Counted from the stretch's first letter, positions 49,941 through 60,528 are shown. The stretch is DNA of 64,000 bases from Marinomonas ostreistagni (GCF_016888445.1 NZ_JAFEKF010000001.1:372001-436000); one strand, 5' to 3'. A program made the numbers and translations. Notes: a model not told the origin generated them from the sequence alone.

Positions 49941-50876
49941 TTAAGCCATTTGGCGCGGATCAAAAGGTTTCCCCAATGAACGCGGAGCCAATAACTTTTC
50001 TTTGTATTTGTCGGCACTGATCAGCACCATCACCACAATCGTCGCTACGTAAGGTAGCATGGCCAGTAAGTTTGGTGAAATCGACCAGCCCATGCCTTGC
50101 AGTACCAAGTGCATGATGCTCGCCAAACCAAATAGGTAAGCACCCAACATGATGTTGCCAATACGCCATGAAGCAAAGACCACCAGTGCTAGGGCGATCC
50201 AGCCACGACCTGCGGTCATGTTTTCCACCCACATCGGCGTGTACACCAGCGACATGTAGGCGCCGCCTAGACCCGCCATAGCACCACCAAACATCACGGC
50301 TAGATAACGCACGTGCAGCACCTTGATACCAATGGCATTGGCCGCGTGAGGGTTTTCGCCCACGGCTTTGATGGTTAGGCCGATGCGTGTTTTGTTGGCC
50401 ACGTAAGCAATCACCAGCGCTAGCGCGATGGCTAAGTACACCAGTGGGTCATGGCTAAACAAGACTTTGCCAATCACTGGTAAATCCGATAACAATGGGA
50501 TCGCAATCGGCTCAAAGCCAGTCAGTGTCTTACCGACCACACTGGTACCAATAAACGCGCTTAAGCCAGTACCAAAGATGGTCAAGGCAAGACCGGTGGC
50601 GACTTGGTTGGCACCCAGATGTAACACCAGCACACCAAAAATTAAACTCATAACACAGCCAATTAACATCGCACCGACAAGGCCAAGCCCTGCATTACCG
50701 GTGCCGTAGGCCACCATGAAGCCAACCACGGCGCCCATTAGCATCATGCCTTCTTGACCTAAGTTCAGCACGCCAGTTTTTTCACAGATGGCTTCGCCTA
50801 GGGCAACAAACAACAGTGGGGTACCGGTCTTGATCGCCGCAAACAGTACCTGAGTGATTAAATCGATATCCATCAT
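49941..50876 (-). CDS. BMP-type nucleoside ABC transporter permease (YufQ/NupQ-like)
   Basis: 311 residues, about eight to nine hydrophobic segments, BPD_transp_2 family. 'EKTGVLNLGQEGMMLMGAV' and 'TIKAVGENPHAANAIGI' followed by 'LGGAYMSLVYTPMWVENM' are characteristic of the second permease of nucleoside importers. It starts six bases after the first permease gene and pairs with it as a heterodimer. Located between the other permease and the binding-protein gene on the minus strand. Confidence 0.9.
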   Translation of the reverse strand: MMDIDLITQVLFAAIKTGTPLLFVALGEAICEKTGVLNLGQEGMMLMGAVVGFMVAYGTGNAGLGLVGAMLIGCVMSLIFGVLVLHLGANQVATGLALTIFGTGLSAFIGTSVVGKTLTGFEPIAIPLLSDLPVIGKVLFSHDPLVYLAIALALVIAYVANKTRIGLTIKAVGENPHAANAIGIKVLHVRYLAVMFGGAMAGLGGAYMSLVYTPMWVENMTAGRGWIALALVVFASWRIGNIMLGAYLFGLASIMHLVLQGMGWSISPNLLAMLPYVATIVVMVLISADKYKEKLLAPRSLGKPFDPRQMA

Positions 50877-50882
50877 GGGCTC

Positions 50883-51950
50883 CTAAGCGACGGTTTCACG
50901 AGAGGACACAAGGCGGTAACGGATGAAGAAGTCACACGCCAATAAGAAGAACAGCAACACACCTTGGAACATGCCGACGACAGCGATCGGAATGCCCATT
51001 TCGATTTGTGCTAAATCGCCGCCCATGTAGAGAATCGCTAGGAATACCGCTGAAACAATGGCGCCAGCCGGATGCAAGCGACCTAAGTAGGCAACAATAA
51101 TGGCCGAGTAGCCGTAGCCAGGCGACACATTTGGTGTCAGCTGGCCGATTGGGCCGGCAACCTCTGCTACCCCCGCAAGGCCAGCCAAAGCACCAGCAAA
51201 CAACATCACAAACCAGCTGATGCCATTGGCGTTAAAACCAGCGTAGGTGGCAGCGGGTTCGTCGGCGCCGTAGACACGAATTTTGAAGCCTAGGTGTGAC
51301 TTGCTTAAAATAAACCAGGCCACCAGCGCCGCGAGCACGGCAAACACCACACCTAGATGCACGCGACCAGAGTCCGACAGTACAGGTAATAGTGCGGCAT
51401 CGGAAAACAAGGCTGACTCAGGGAAGCCAAAGCCCATCGGATCACGCAGCGGCCCATGCACGGCCCAGATCAGTAGATACAGAGCAATGTAGTTGAGCAT
51501 GATGGTGGTTAAGATCAGATTGGAGTTGAACTTTAGCTTCAAATAGGTCGGAATCGCCGACCATGCCATACCTGATGCAATGCCACCTAAAAGTGTCACG
51601 GGTAATACCCACATAGATTCGGAGTCACCAAATGCCAAAGCCACGGCACTGCCGCCCAAAGCGCCTGCTAGCAATTGGCCCTCAGCACCTATGTTCCAAA
51701 GGTTGGCGCGATAACACAGTGACAATCCCACAGCACAGAGTAGCAACGGCCCCATTTTGACCAACATCTCACTGACGTTGTAGGCGTCAGACAGCGGCAT
51801 GATGAGAAGTACATGCAACGCTTGCAGTGGGTCTTTACCCAGCGCGGTAAACAAGATAGAACCAAAAATCAGCGTCAGTACGATCGCCAGCAGCGGCGAG
51901 GCAAACGTCATCAAGCGGCTTTGCTCAGTACGAGCTTGTACACGTATCAT
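50883..51950 (-). CDS. BMP-type nucleoside ABC transporter permease (YufP/NupP-like)
   Basis: 355 residues with eight or more membrane segments. 'NLWNIGAEGQLLAGALGG', 'ILTTIMLNYIALYLL' and 'VYGADEPAATYAGFN' are the marks of the first, longer permease of nucleoside ABC importers. The start overlaps the ATPase stop by four bases (ATGA at 51947-51950). With its partner permease it forms the channel in the inner membrane. Confidence 0.9.
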   Translation of the reverse strand: MIRVQARTEQSRLMTFASPLLAIVLTLIFGSILFTALGKDPLQALHVLLIMPLSDAYNVSEMLVKMGPLLLCAVGLSLCYRANLWNIGAEGQLLAGALGGSAVALAFGDSESMWVLPVTLLGGIASGMAWSAIPTYLKLKFNSNLILTTIMLNYIALYLLIWAVHGPLRDPMGFGFPESALFSDAALLPVLSDSGRVHLGVVFAVLAALVAWFILSKSHLGFKIRVYGADEPAATYAGFNANGISWFVMLFAGALAGLAGVAEVAGPIGQLTPNVSPGYGYSAIIVAYLGRLHPAGAIVSAVFLAILYMGGDLAQIEMGIPIAVVGMFQGVLLFFLLACDFFIRYRLVSSRETVA

Positions 51951-53506
51951 GCGTGCGCCTCCGAAGTGGTGTCTGTTTCAATAAAGGTACCGGCCATCCA
52001 TTGACCAATCTGGTCAATGGAAGTTTCTTCAACACGTACCACAGGTGAAAGGTGGCCATTACACACCGCCGCCATACGGTCGGCTAATAAAAACAGCTCA
52101 TCGATGTCTTCAGAAATAAGCAAAATAGACGCGCCTTGATCTCGCAAAGTTAATAATGCTTGGTGAATCGCCAACGCCGCACCGACATCAACGCCCCAAG
52201 TTGGGTGCGCGCAAATCAGTACTTTGGGTTGTTGACCAATTTCACGACCCATAATGAATTTTTGTAGGTTACCGCCACTCAGGCTTTTGGCCTCGGCTGA
52301 TTCGCCGTGGCATTTTACGCTGTATTGGTTAATTAGGGATTTGGCGTACTGTTTCACAGCATTCCAGTTAACCAAGCCTGCTTTAACAAAGCCTGCGCTG
52401 TGCGTCAGCAGGGTGTTTTCAGACAAGCTCATGTCCGGCACCGCACCACGACCTAAGCGTTCTTCAGGCACATAAGCCAAGCCTTGTTTGCGGCGCGCGC
52501 CAGCGCTTAAGGTGCCAATGTCTTTACCAGACAAAAATAAGGTGTCTTTTAGATTGCGCTTGTCTTCGCCGCTGATGATCGACATCAGCTCTTCTTGACC
52601 ATTACCAGCAACGCCGGCAATGCCAAGGATTTCGCCTTTACGCAGGCTGAAATTAACGTCTTTTAGAGAAGTGCCAAACGGCTGCTTAGCCGCTAAGGTG
52701 AGTTTCTGTGCGTTGAACACGACTTCTTCGCCGTGGGCTTTTTCGTAGCCGGCGTCTTGCTCGGCCAGATCACCGACCATCAGCTTCGCAATAGTGGCTG
52801 GGGTTTCATTTTTAGGGACACAGTCCGCTACCAACTGGCCGCTACGCAAAATAGTTGCGTTGTCACAGATCTCGGTCACTTCATGCAGTTTGTGCGAGAT
52901 AAATAAAATGCTGCAACCTTCGGCGGATAACTGGCGCAGTACGTCAAATAGACCAGCCACTTCTTGTGGCGTCAGTACTGACGTCGGCTCATCTAAGATC
53001 AGCAGTTTGACCGATTGCACCAAGCAGCGCATGATTTCGACACGCTGACGCTCACCGATCGATAATGAGTGCACGTAGCGCGTTGGGTCGACATTGAGGC
53101 CATAGCGTGACGATAGCTCACGAATGCGTGCATCAAGGTCGCCGATCTCAGCCAGTTGTGATGGGCTGAGGCACAGCTCGATGTTTTGCGCCACGGTGAG
53201 TGTTTCAAACAACGAAAAGTGTTGAAACACCATGCCGATGCCCAAGTCTCGAGCGATCGCAGGGGATTTGATTTGTACATCAGCACCGTCCCAAACAATG
53301 TTGCCTGAGTCAGGGGCGACGACACCGTAAATAGTTTTGACCAAGGTACTTTTACCGGCGCCATTTTCACCTAATAAAGCGTGAATTTCGCCGGGCATTA
53401 ACGTCATGCAAATTTGGTCATTAGCTAGACATCCGGGGTACTGTTTAGTGATATTCAGTAACTCTAAGCGTGGGCTAGAGTTCTGTGATTTCAATGTTTC
53501 CGACAC
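51947..53506 (-). CDS. BMP-type nucleoside ABC transporter ATPase (two ABC domains)
   Basis: 519 residues, RbsA-like tandem ATPase. The N-terminal module is complete: Walker A 'GENGAGKST', signature 'LSIGERQRVEI', Walker B 'LLILDEPTSVL'. The C-terminal module has the usual altered Walker A 'GVAGNGQEEL', signature 'LSGGNLQKFIMGRE' and 'VLICAHPTWGVD', so one strong and one weak site, normal for the family. First gene of the minus-strand operon (ATPase, two permeases, binding protein). A sigma-54-like promoter candidate lies about 230 bases upstream. Confidence 0.92.
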   Translation of the reverse strand: MSETLKSQNSSPRLELLNITKQYPGCLANDQICMTLMPGEIHALLGENGAGKSTLVKTIYGVVAPDSGNIVWDGADVQIKSPAIARDLGIGMVFQHFSLFETLTVAQNIELCLSPSQLAEIGDLDARIRELSSRYGLNVDPTRYVHSLSIGERQRVEIMRCLVQSVKLLILDEPTSVLTPQEVAGLFDVLRQLSAEGCSILFISHKLHEVTEICDNATILRSGQLVADCVPKNETPATIAKLMVGDLAEQDAGYEKAHGEEVVFNAQKLTLAAKQPFGTSLKDVNFSLRKGEILGIAGVAGNGQEELMSIISGEDKRNLKDTLFLSGKDIGTLSAGARRKQGLAYVPEERLGRGAVPDMSLSENTLLTHSAGFVKAGLVNWNAVKQYAKSLINQYSVKCHGESAEAKSLSGGNLQKFIMGREIGQQPKVLICAHPTWGVDVGAALAIHQALLTLRDQGASILLISEDIDELFLLADRMAAVCNGHLSPVVRVEETSIDQIGQWMAGTFIETDTTSEAHA

Positions 53507-53736
53507 CGTTCATTCTCTATGTATTTGAGTAAAAGCTGCTTGTGGCAGCATAGATATTACGTCTCGACCCAAAGCTTTGCCGGTTTGCTGTGATGCAGCA
53601 GTGCTGTGTAAGTCCGTTGCGCTGACGTCCGTATTGTTTCATTAGGGCAAACAATTATCATGCCAATCATGATGGTTGAGGAGATCGTGATTAAGGCGCG
53701 TAGAATACGCAATTTTAACTTGTTTGTCTGTATGGT

Positions 53737-53754
53737 CAGCTTTTTATCTGCCAA
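53737..53754 (-). promoter_or_regulatory. Possible sigma-54 promoter for the nucleoside transporter operon
   Basis: TTGGCAGATAAAAAGCTG on the minus strand has a good -24 element (TTGGCA) and GG-N10-GC spacing, but the -12 element matches only at GC. It lies in the 399-base divergent gap 53507-53905, which otherwise holds no gene I can support. Nitrogen control of purine uptake would make sense; evidence is thin. Confidence 0.35.
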
Positions 53755-53905
53755 TTATTTGTTAAATATTGGGCATAATTGCTGAGATAAGTGGTTATTA
53801 TGCGCTAAAGTGGTGCTAAAATTTAACCGTTCGGTCAAGCTTTAGGCGTAGGATCGATTTGTGACCTAGTGTAGAATGCCGAGCTTTATTTGCGTTGACC
53901 TGTTT

Positions 53906-54598
53906 ATGACCCCCATCCATGTTTTGTATCAACACGCTGACTTTTGGTTAGTCTATAAGCCTGCTGGTGAAAGCTTTCACTCCGAGCAAGGTGTCGGCTT
54001 TGCTCAGCGCCTACAAGCAGAGTACCCTGAACAGACGTTTTTTCCGGTACATCGCTTAGATAAGTTGACCTCAGGCTTGCTGTTGTTTGCGACTCACAAA
54101 ACGGCGGCGGCAGAGTTTGGGCGACTCTTTAGTGAGCATCGCCTAGAGAAACGTTATCTGGCGGTATCTGACCAGAAGCCGAAAAAGAAACAGGGTACGA
54201 TTTCTGGCGCCATGACCCCAAGTCGACGAGGCCAATGGCGTCTAACACAGCAGGGCGAGGCCTTGGCGGTAACGCAGTTTTTTAGCTTTGCTCTAGATGG
54301 CAAGCGCTACTTTTACATACGCCCACTGACGGGCAAAACCCATCAAATTCGGGTGGCCTTAAAAAGCTTCGGTGCGCCGATTTTAGGCGATGAGCGCTAT
54401 GGCGCTCATGCTGCGGATCGTGGTTATTTGCATGCCTATTCGTTAGAATTCGAATGGCATAACGAAACGTTTGCCTTTAAGGCTTGGCCTGAGGAAGGCG
54501 ATGGCTTTAGCGCAGCGGCCCAAGCACAATATCAAACCTTATTTTTTGACGGCTCACTAACCTGGCCGAAATTCACTCTTCCAAACAGAAACACCTAG
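53906..54598 (+). CDS. RluA-family RNA pseudouridine synthase
   Basis: 230 residues from ATG 53906 ('MTPIHVLYQH'); ATG 53876 is also in frame but sits on a TAGAAT sequence that looks like a -10 box. The catalytic loop 'HRLDKLTSG' contains Asp52, which attacks the uridine. 'PLTGKTHQIRVAL' and 'LGDERYG' are the other RluA-family marks. It lacks the N-terminal S4 domain, like the short RluA and TruC enzymes, so it acts on an rRNA or tRNA position that cannot be assigned from sequence. rlmM follows after five bases, making a small RNA-modification operon. Confidence 0.9.
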   Translation: MTPIHVLYQHADFWLVYKPAGESFHSEQGVGFAQRLQAEYPEQTFFPVHRLDKLTSGLLLFATHKTAAAEFGRLFSEHRLEKRYLAVSDQKPKKKQGTISGAMTPSRRGQWRLTQQGEALAVTQFFSFALDGKRYFYIRPLTGKTHQIRVALKSFGAPILGDERYGAHAADRGYLHAYSLEFEWHNETFAFKAWPEEGDGFSAAAQAQYQTLFFDGSLTWPKFTLPNRNT

Positions 54599-54603
54599 AA
54601 ACT

Positions 54604-55656
54604 ATGAAAAATATACTGATCTACTGCCGCGCGGGCTTCGAAAAAGATGCCTTAGCTGAAATTACAGACATTGCTGCAGAGCATGGTTTCTATGGCTACG
54701 GCGTGCCTAAGGAAAATCAGGGGTTCGTGGTGTACAACACCAATGTGGACGATGGTGCTGAGAGCTTAATTCAGCAATTGTCATTTAACCATTTGATTTT
54801 TGCCCGTCAGATCATCGCGGTCAACGATGTCATCGAATTTGAAAAGGGTGGACGCGTACAAGCGTTACTAGAAGCGGCTCGTGAACTGCCTTTGGCGCAA
54901 GATATTTGGCTAGAAACAGCCGATACCAACGAAGCAAAAGCCCTGTCTGGTCTGATCAAGAAAATTGAGAAGCCACTAAAAACTGGCTGGAAAAAGGCCG
55001 GTTTGCTACGTACTAAGGCGGTAGGCGTGCGCCATCACGTGTTCTTTATGGAAGGTGATCAGGCGTATTTGGGGGTGAGTTATGCGGCGTGTCGTTCTGA
55101 GTTCCCGTTGGGCATTCGTCGTTTACGTTTCCCAGCCAAAGGCCCGAGTCGCTCGACCTTGAAGCTAGAAGAAGCGCTGTTGCAGTTTGTCCCAGAAGAG
55201 CGTCGTCAGCGCGATTTGTATGAGGGTATGAATGCGGTTGATTTGGGTGCTTGCCCAGGCGGTTGGACGTATCAGTTTGTGGTGCGTGGTATTCATACCT
55301 ATGCGGTCGATAATGGTCCCATGCAAAAAGAGCTTATGGACACTGGGTTAGTGTCGCATATGACCGAAGATGGCTTTAAATTTGAGCCGCCAGTGCGTGT
55401 GGACTGGATGGTGTGTGACATGGTGGAACGCCCAATCTTGGTGGCAGAGCTGATGGCGAAGTGGCTGTGTGAAGGCTGGACTGAGCGTGCCATCTTTAAC
55501 TTGAAGCTACCGATGAAAAAACGTTACCAAGAGGTGGTGCAGTGTCTGGAGTTGATCGCTAGCCAGCTAAAGCAGCATGGCCTGCGCTACGAGATGCAAT
55601 ACAAACACCTGTACCACGACCGTGAAGAGATCACGGTGTGTGTCATGGTTAAATAA
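54604..55656 (+). CDS. rlmM: 23S rRNA 2'-O-ribose methyltransferase RlmM (C2498)
   Basis: 350 residues. An N-terminal THUMP-like domain (1-120) begins 'ILIYCRAGFEKDALAEI'. The RrmJ-type methyltransferase core follows with AdoMet motif 'AVDLGACPGGWT', 'DWMVCDMVERP' (catalytic Asp) and 'IFNLKLPMKKRYQEV' (catalytic Lys), giving the K-D-K-E tetrad of 2'-O-methylases. Sequence and length match E. coli RlmM (YgdE), which methylates C2498 of 23S rRNA. Co-transcribed with the preceding pseudouridine synthase gene. Confidence 0.94.
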   Translation: MKNILIYCRAGFEKDALAEITDIAAEHGFYGYGVPKENQGFVVYNTNVDDGAESLIQQLSFNHLIFARQIIAVNDVIEFEKGGRVQALLEAARELPLAQDIWLETADTNEAKALSGLIKKIEKPLKTGWKKAGLLRTKAVGVRHHVFFMEGDQAYLGVSYAACRSEFPLGIRRLRFPAKGPSRSTLKLEEALLQFVPEERRQRDLYEGMNAVDLGACPGGWTYQFVVRGIHTYAVDNGPMQKELMDTGLVSHMTEDGFKFEPPVRVDWMVCDMVERPILVAELMAKWLCEGWTERAIFNLKLPMKKRYQEVVQCLELIASQLKQHGLRYEMQYKHLYHDREEITVCVMVK

Positions 55657-55677
55657 TTTATTTAGTCTTAGTTATGA

Positions 55678-55708
55678 AAAAGCCCGCTTATTAGCGGGCT
55701 TTTTTGGT
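55678..55708. terminator. Bidirectional terminator between rlmM and the L,D-transpeptidase gene
   Basis: Ten-base-pair stem AAAAGCCCGC / GCGGGCTTTT with a six-base loop and T run; between convergent genes. Confidence 0.93.
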
Positions 55709-55720
55709 GTTAAGCAAAGC

Positions 55721-57406
55721 TTAAATGCTTTCTGAAGGCTTGAAGCGCAGGTAATCCATGGCCTCAGCCATTAATGGATCGCGCTCATAGATGTCTTCAC
55801 GAAACTCTGGCATGCCGTTGGCATTTGGTACTACCGTGAAGTAAACCAAATACACTGGTAACGACTGAGACAGGGACACCACTTTGGTCGCTTGCGACTG
55901 GCGCGCTTTATTGAGCTCAGCGCGGCGCTTGTTGTCATTGGCGACCAGTAAGTCAGCAAAGTGCGCAGGGCGCTCTAAACGAATGCAGCCTGAGCTGTAG
56001 GCACGGCGGTGCTCACGGAACAGATGCTTGGCTGGTGTGTCATGTAAGTAGATGTCGAACTTATTTGGGAACATAAACTTATAGGCACCCAAGGCGTTGT
56101 CATCATCCGCCGCTTGTTCAAAGCGGTAGCTCAATTCTTCTGGTTCGATGGCGTTCCAGTCGATACTCGAAGGATCGAGCGCTTTGGCGCCAATGCTCCA
56201 GCTGTCGTAAACCTTGTAGCCGTGTTGCGCTAAGTAGTTCGGGTTACGTTGCAGCTTAGGTAGCAAGTTTTCCCGGGCGATGCGCATCGGTACGCGCCAC
56301 GTTGGATTAGTCACCATGTAAGTCATTCTGCCGTAGAACACATTGGTTTTGCGTTCTGGCTTACCGATCACCACTTTCATGCTTTCGGTTTGATCGTTTA
56401 AATGGATGTGCGCGGTGTAGTCGGTCAAATCCACCCATACACGGTCATCTTCCAGCTGTGCTGGCAGCCAGCGCCAACGCTCTAGGTTGTAGGCGATCTG
56501 CTTAGCGCGGGTCTCTAATGAAACATTGAGAGCACGGATGGTGTTAGCGCCGGCAGCGCCGTCGGCATAGAGGTCGTGGCGTTTTTGGAAGCGCACTAAG
56601 GCCGCTTTTAAATCATTATCAAAGTAGTCTTCGTTGACCTTGCGCGTAGAAAAGCGAATATCGCCCAGCTGTACCAGGCGGGCACGCAGCTGTGCCACAC
56701 GCTCACCTTCATCGCCTAAGCGCAAAGGTACGCCGGCACTGACACGAATATCCCCTTCTTTTTGCGCTAGCTCTTGGTAGTACACCAGCCAGTTTTGGAG
56801 TACTTGATACTCAGGTTGGCGCGGCGCGATATTGGGTAGGGTGTTGACCATATCGCTTGGGGTATCTAGAAATAGAAGATTTTTCCAGTCTTTGTTAGGC
56901 GCATCTAGGCGCCAGTTTGGATCAATCAATTGTGGCTCATAGCGGCCGATCGACAGGTCATGAGCGTAGCTTGATAGAGCAATGGTGGCAATGACGTCAA
57001 GCTCGGCTAATTGCTGCGAGCTGGGGGCACGCAGATCAAGGTATTGTTTGATGGTGCTGACATGATAGTGCACCGGATTCAGACCATGGCTGGCGGATTG
57101 CTCCAGCATATCGACAAACTTGTAGATCGACATGTCCACCGAGTCCTTGTTGACCCACAGCGGCTCATAGCCGCGGAATTCGTAGGCCTCAAGCACGCTT
57201 TGATTGGGCAATGCTTGGCCAGCGATCGGTGTGAAGGCCTCGAGCATCATTGCCACTTGAGCTTTGACGCTTTGCTCAATTTGGCTACCAGAGGGTGGTG
57301 TATTGACCACTAGCGATTGACTGTTGGTGGGCGGCGTAGACGAACACCCTGCTAATAAACTGCAGGCGACGGCTGCGGCACCAAACGTTTTAACTGCCTG
57401 TTTCAT
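55721..57406 (-). CDS. L,D-transpeptidase (LdtD/YcbB-like), lipoprotein
   Basis: 561 residues. The signal ends in a lipobox 'LLAGC', so the protein is anchored in the envelope. A scaffold domain ('[18 protein letters not shown]') is followed by a peptidoglycan-binding domain around 250-300 ('[18 protein letters not shown]') and the YkuD catalytic domain with 'IYLHDTP' and the nucleophile Cys474 in '[13 protein letters not shown]'. LdtD makes 3-3 cross-links in peptidoglycan independent of penicillin-binding proteins. Unlike E. coli LdtD it appears to be a lipoprotein. It overlaps a cysteine-cluster gene by four bases. Confidence 0.92.
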   Translation of the reverse strand: MKQAVKTFGAAAVACSLLAGCSSTPPTNSQSLVVNTPPSGSQIEQSVKAQVAMMLEAFTPIAGQALPNQSVLEAYEFRGYEPLWVNKDSVDMSIYKFVDMLEQSASHGLNPVHYHVSTIKQYLDLRAPSSQQLAELDVIATIALSSYAHDLSIGRYEPQLIDPNWRLDAPNKDWKNLLFLDTPSDMVNTLPNIAPRQPEYQVLQNWLVYYQELAQKEGDIRVSAGVPLRLGDEGERVAQLRARLVQLGDIRFSTRKVNEDYFDNDLKAALVRFQKRHDLYADGAAGANTIRALNVSLETRAKQIAYNLERWRWLPAQLEDDRVWVDLTDYTAHIHLNDQTESMKVVIGKPERKTNVFYGRMTYMVTNPTWRVPMRIARENLLPKLQRNPNYLAQHGYKVYDSWSIGAKALDPSSIDWNAIEPEELSYRFEQAADDDNALGAYKFMFPNKFDIYLHDTPAKHLFREHRRAYSSGCIRLERPAHFADLLVANDNKRRAELNKARQSQATKVVSLSQSLPVYLVYFTVVPNANGMPEFREDIYERDPLMAEAMDYLRFKPSESI

Positions 57407-57681
57407 GTAAGGTCCTTAATGCTAATAAGTGGTTGGGTAGCGCTTTCCATCTCTTGAAGGGTTGTTAAAGCTTGTTGTCGATTATCGCCGCACACGTACT
57501 CGACGGCATCGAAGTCCGCGCACACCTGTGGCCGCTCTGGCAGACCAAATAGATTGCAACGTAAGTCGTCTGCTAAATGGATGCAGGGCGTGCCCGCTGG
57601 TTTGCCGTCCGGCATGCCAGGAATAGGGCTAGAAATCGAGGGAGCGATACAACAAGCTCCACATTGGGGTCGACAATTCAT
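57403..57681 (-). CDS. YkgJ family cysteine cluster protein
   Basis: 92 residues. Cysteines are arranged as 'CRPQCGACC' at the start, then '[22 protein letters not shown]' positions, the pattern of the YkgJ/CxxCxxCC family thought to bind a zinc or Fe-S centre. Function is unknown. It overlaps the start of the L,D-transpeptidase gene (ATGA at 57403-57406), so the two are transcribed together, though a functional link is not evident. Confidence 0.85.
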   Translation of the reverse strand: MNCRPQCGACCIAPSISSPIPGMPDGKPAGTPCIHLADDLRCNLFGLPERPQVCADFDAVEYVCGDNRQQALTTLQEMESATQPLISIKDLT

Positions 57682-57783
57682 AAAGTGCTTTACAATTTTT
57701 CACGGTATTCGTACATCTCTGTACGCGTTGCTTTAAGCCAAGCTTGCTATGCTATTAGAAGACATTAAAAGCGAGTGGCCGGA

Positions 57784-59019
57784 ATGTATAACATACTAAT
57801 AGTTGAGGATAGCATTGTCGTCAGAAAAATTCTCAACAAGCTGATCGGCGATAACCCTTATTTTAACTGTGTTTTGTGCCAAGATCTGGCTGAAGCGCAG
57901 GCACAGCTGGCATTAGATGCAGAGCGCTTTTTTGCCGCGGTGGTCGATCTTAATTTGCCGGATGCTCCCAATGGCGAAGTGGTTGAGCATGTGCTCAATG
58001 CCGATATTCCGACACTGGTGCTGACCGGTAACTTTGATGACGACTTGCGGGCAAGCTTGCTCAATAAAGGTGTGCTCGACTACATCACCAAAGAAACTCG
58101 CTTTGCTTATACTCAAGTGGCCAAACTGCTTGAGCGCTTACGCCTTAATTTAGATACCAAAGCGTTAGTGGTCGACGACAGTGCCACCTGCTCGGCCATT
58201 GTATGCTCCATGTTGAAGAAATTTAAATTCCAAGTGCATGCGGCCAGTGATGGTAAAGAAGCCCTCGACTTTTTGTATCAGCACCCGGATGTGCGACTCG
58301 TCATTTCTGATTATCACATGCCTAATATGGATGGCTGTGCTTTGGTTAAGCACTTACGCCAAGATAAGCTTTTTCAAGATCTCGTGTTTATTGGCTTGTC
58401 GTCAGAAGGGGATGGCTTGCTGTCGGCGCGCTTCATTAAAAGCGGCGCCAATGACTTTTTGAAAAAGCCGTTTTATCACGAAGAGTTTTACTGGCGTATT
58501 TTTCATAACCTTGAGGCTCGTGAAATGCTGGAAACGATTCGTGAGGCGGCCAATGTAGACCCGTTGACGGGACTTTATAATCGTCGTTATTTGTTTGCTC
58601 ACGGCGAACTGCTGTTCCAAGAGCGCGTAGTTGGCCAGCCGTTTTCAGTCACCATGCTGGATTTGGATAAGTTTAAATCGGTCAATGATACTTATGGGCA
58701 CCAAATTGGTGATCAGTTGATCCAGCAATTTGCCGCGCTGCTGCAAAAACAGTTTCCGGAGGATTTGATCGGTCGTTATGGCGGTGAGGAGTTTGTCATC
58801 ATTTCCTTACGCGATGAGCAAACCTTTAGCAACGATATGGAGTTGTTGCGTGACCGTATGAGTAAACGTTTGTTTACTGATCAGGATTTAACCGTGACCT
58901 GTAGTGCTGGCGTGTGCTTAGCGGTAGATGATACGTTGTCAAAAATGATTGAAGTGGCCGATAGGAACCTTTACAAGGCCAAAGTCAGTGGTCGTGATCG
59001 CATCGAGTACGGTGTTTAG
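57784..59019 (+). CDS. Response regulator with two receiver domains and a GGDEF output
   Basis: 411 residues from ATG 57784 ('MYNILIVEDS'); GTG 57775 is also in frame. REC1 (about 1-120) has 'VEDS', the phospho-acceptor in 'VVDLNLP', Thr in 'LVLTGN' and Lys in 'YITKE'. REC2 (about 125-245) has 'VVDDSA', 'ISDYHMPNMDG' and 'FLKKPF'. The GGDEF domain is active-looking: 'DPLTGLYNRRYL' and 'RYGGEEFVII', with no obvious RxxD inhibitory site in front. It makes c-di-GMP when phosphorylated, probably by kinases encoded elsewhere, as no histidine kinase gene is near. Single gene with a terminator. Confidence 0.93.
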   Translation: MYNILIVEDSIVVRKILNKLIGDNPYFNCVLCQDLAEAQAQLALDAERFFAAVVDLNLPDAPNGEVVEHVLNADIPTLVLTGNFDDDLRASLLNKGVLDYITKETRFAYTQVAKLLERLRLNLDTKALVVDDSATCSAIVCSMLKKFKFQVHAASDGKEALDFLYQHPDVRLVISDYHMPNMDGCALVKHLRQDKLFQDLVFIGLSSEGDGLLSARFIKSGANDFLKKPFYHEEFYWRIFHNLEAREMLETIREAANVDPLTGLYNRRYLFAHGELLFQERVVGQPFSVTMLDLDKFKSVNDTYGHQIGDQLIQQFAALLQKQFPEDLIGRYGGEEFVIISLRDEQTFSNDMELLRDRMSKRLFTDQDLTVTCSAGVCLAVDDTLSKMIEVADRNLYKAKVSGRDRIEYGV

Positions 59020-59025
59020 AATGTA

Positions 59026-59051
59026 AAAAGCCCACTCAAGAGTGGGCTTTT
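59026..59051. terminator. Bidirectional terminator between the GGDEF regulator and gatB
   Basis: Stem AAAAGCCCACTC / GAGTGGGCTTTT with a two- to four-base loop; A and T runs on both sides; between convergent genes. Confidence 0.93.
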
Positions 59052-59080
59052 GCTTAGTAAGCTTACCAAGTTTGGAAAGT

Positions 59081-60526
59081 CTAGCCTTTAAGTAGCTTAT
59101 TCAAGATTGGTGTTACCACACCTGGATTAGCTTTGCCTTGTGACGCTTTCATCACTTGGCCCATAAAGAAGCCAATCATTTTCTTCTGCTTATCTTCATC
59201 GGAAGCGCGGAATTGCTCGACTTGATCAGGGTTGGCATCGAGTACGCCTTGAATCATAGATTCGATGGCGCCTGTGTCCGTTACCTGTTTCAGGCCTTTG
59301 GCGTCGATGATTTGATCTGCTGAACCTTCGCCTTCCCACATCGCTTGGAACACTGATTTGGCCGTTTTGCCGTTGATCGTGTTGTCTTCGATGCGAACTA
59401 GCAGCTCACCCAAAGCCGTTGCAGAAACTGGCGACTCGGTGATGTCTTTACCTTCGGTGTTTAGGTATTTACTCAGCTCACCCATTACCCAGTTGGCCGC
59501 AAGTTTAGCGTTGCCAGCAACTTTTGCGACTTCTTCGAAGTAGTCGGCCATCGCGCGTGAAGCAGATAGAACACCTGCGTCGTATTCGCTTAGCTTGTAC
59601 TCAGACATAAAGCGCTCGGCTTTTTGTGTCGGCAGCTCCGGTAGGTTAGACGCGATCTGATCTACGTATTCTTGTGTCAGCTCGATCGGCAGTAGATCTG
59701 GACATGGGAAGTAACGGTAGTCATTGGCGTCTTCTTTCGAGCGCATGCTACGGGTTTCATCTTTGTCTGGATCGTACAAACGTGTTTCTTGAACGATCTT
59801 GCCGCCATCTTCAAGGATATCGGCTTGACGCTCGATCTCAGTGTAGATTGCGCGCTCGATAAAGCGGAACGAGTTTACGTTTTTGATCTCGGTACGAGTG
59901 CCGTACTCTGTTTGGCCTTTCGGGCGCAACGAGATGTTGATGTCACAGCGCATGTTGCCTTCGGCCATGTTGCCATCGGAAATGCCCAAGTAAGTGATGA
60001 TCGAGTGGATCATTTTTACATAAGCAACCGCTTCTTTGGCTGAGCGCATGTCCGGTTCAGAGACGATTTCCAGCAGCGGTGTGCTGGAGCGGTTCAAGTC
60101 GATGCCCGTCATGCCGTGGAAGTCTTCGTGCAAAGACTTGCCTGCATCTTCTTCAAGGTGCGCACGGGTGATGCCAACGCGTTTTACAGTGCCATCTTCA
60201 AGCGTAATATCTAGGTGACCTTTGCCCACAATCGGGTGATCCATTTGGCTGGTTTGGTAGCCTTTTGGTAGGTCAGGGTAGAAGTAGTTTTTACGGGCAA
60301 ATACAGAAGTCATGCCGATTTCAGCGTTCACAGCGTGACCAAACATAACCGCCATGCGCAGGGCTTCTTTGTTGAACACTGGCAATGCACCAGGCATGCC
60401 TAGGTCCACAAGGGTGGTGTTGGTGTTCGGCTCGGCACCAAAGCTGCGTGCAGCGCCGGAGAACAATTTAGATTGCGTTGATAGCTGAGCGTGAATCTCA
60501 AGACCAATAACAACTTCCCAATTCAT
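59081..60526 (-). CDS. gatB: Asp-tRNA(Asn)/Glu-tRNA(Gln) amidotransferase subunit B
   Basis: 481 residues. GatB binds the mischarged tRNA and activates its Asp or Glu with ATP for amidation. '[20 protein letters not shown]' and '[15 protein letters not shown]', '[18 protein letters not shown]', '[12 protein letters not shown]' and '[17 protein letters not shown]' are diagnostic. The C-terminal YqeY-like domain ('[18 protein letters not shown]') is complete. It is third in gatC-gatA-gatB and starts two bases after the gatA stop. Confidence 0.97.
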   Translation of the reverse strand: MNWEVVIGLEIHAQLSTQSKLFSGAARSFGAEPNTNTTLVDLGMPGALPVFNKEALRMAVMFGHAVNAEIGMTSVFARKNYFYPDLPKGYQTSQMDHPIVGKGHLDITLEDGTVKRVGITRAHLEEDAGKSLHEDFHGMTGIDLNRSSTPLLEIVSEPDMRSAKEAVAYVKMIHSIITYLGISDGNMAEGNMRCDINISLRPKGQTEYGTRTEIKNVNSFRFIERAIYTEIERQADILEDGGKIVQETRLYDPDKDETRSMRSKEDANDYRYFPCPDLLPIELTQEYVDQIASNLPELPTQKAERFMSEYKLSEYDAGVLSASRAMADYFEEVAKVAGNAKLAANWVMGELSKYLNTEGKDITESPVSATALGELLVRIEDNTINGKTAKSVFQAMWEGEGSADQIIDAKGLKQVTDTGAIESMIQGVLDANPDQVEQFRASDEDKQKKMIGFFMGQVMKASQGKANPGVVTPILNKLLKG

Positions 60527-60528
60527 AG

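Noticed and set aside
53557-53754. 65-residue minus-strand frame in the gap before the nucleoside transporter operon
   Set aside because: No ribosome site, no family resemblance, and a possible promoter overlaps it.
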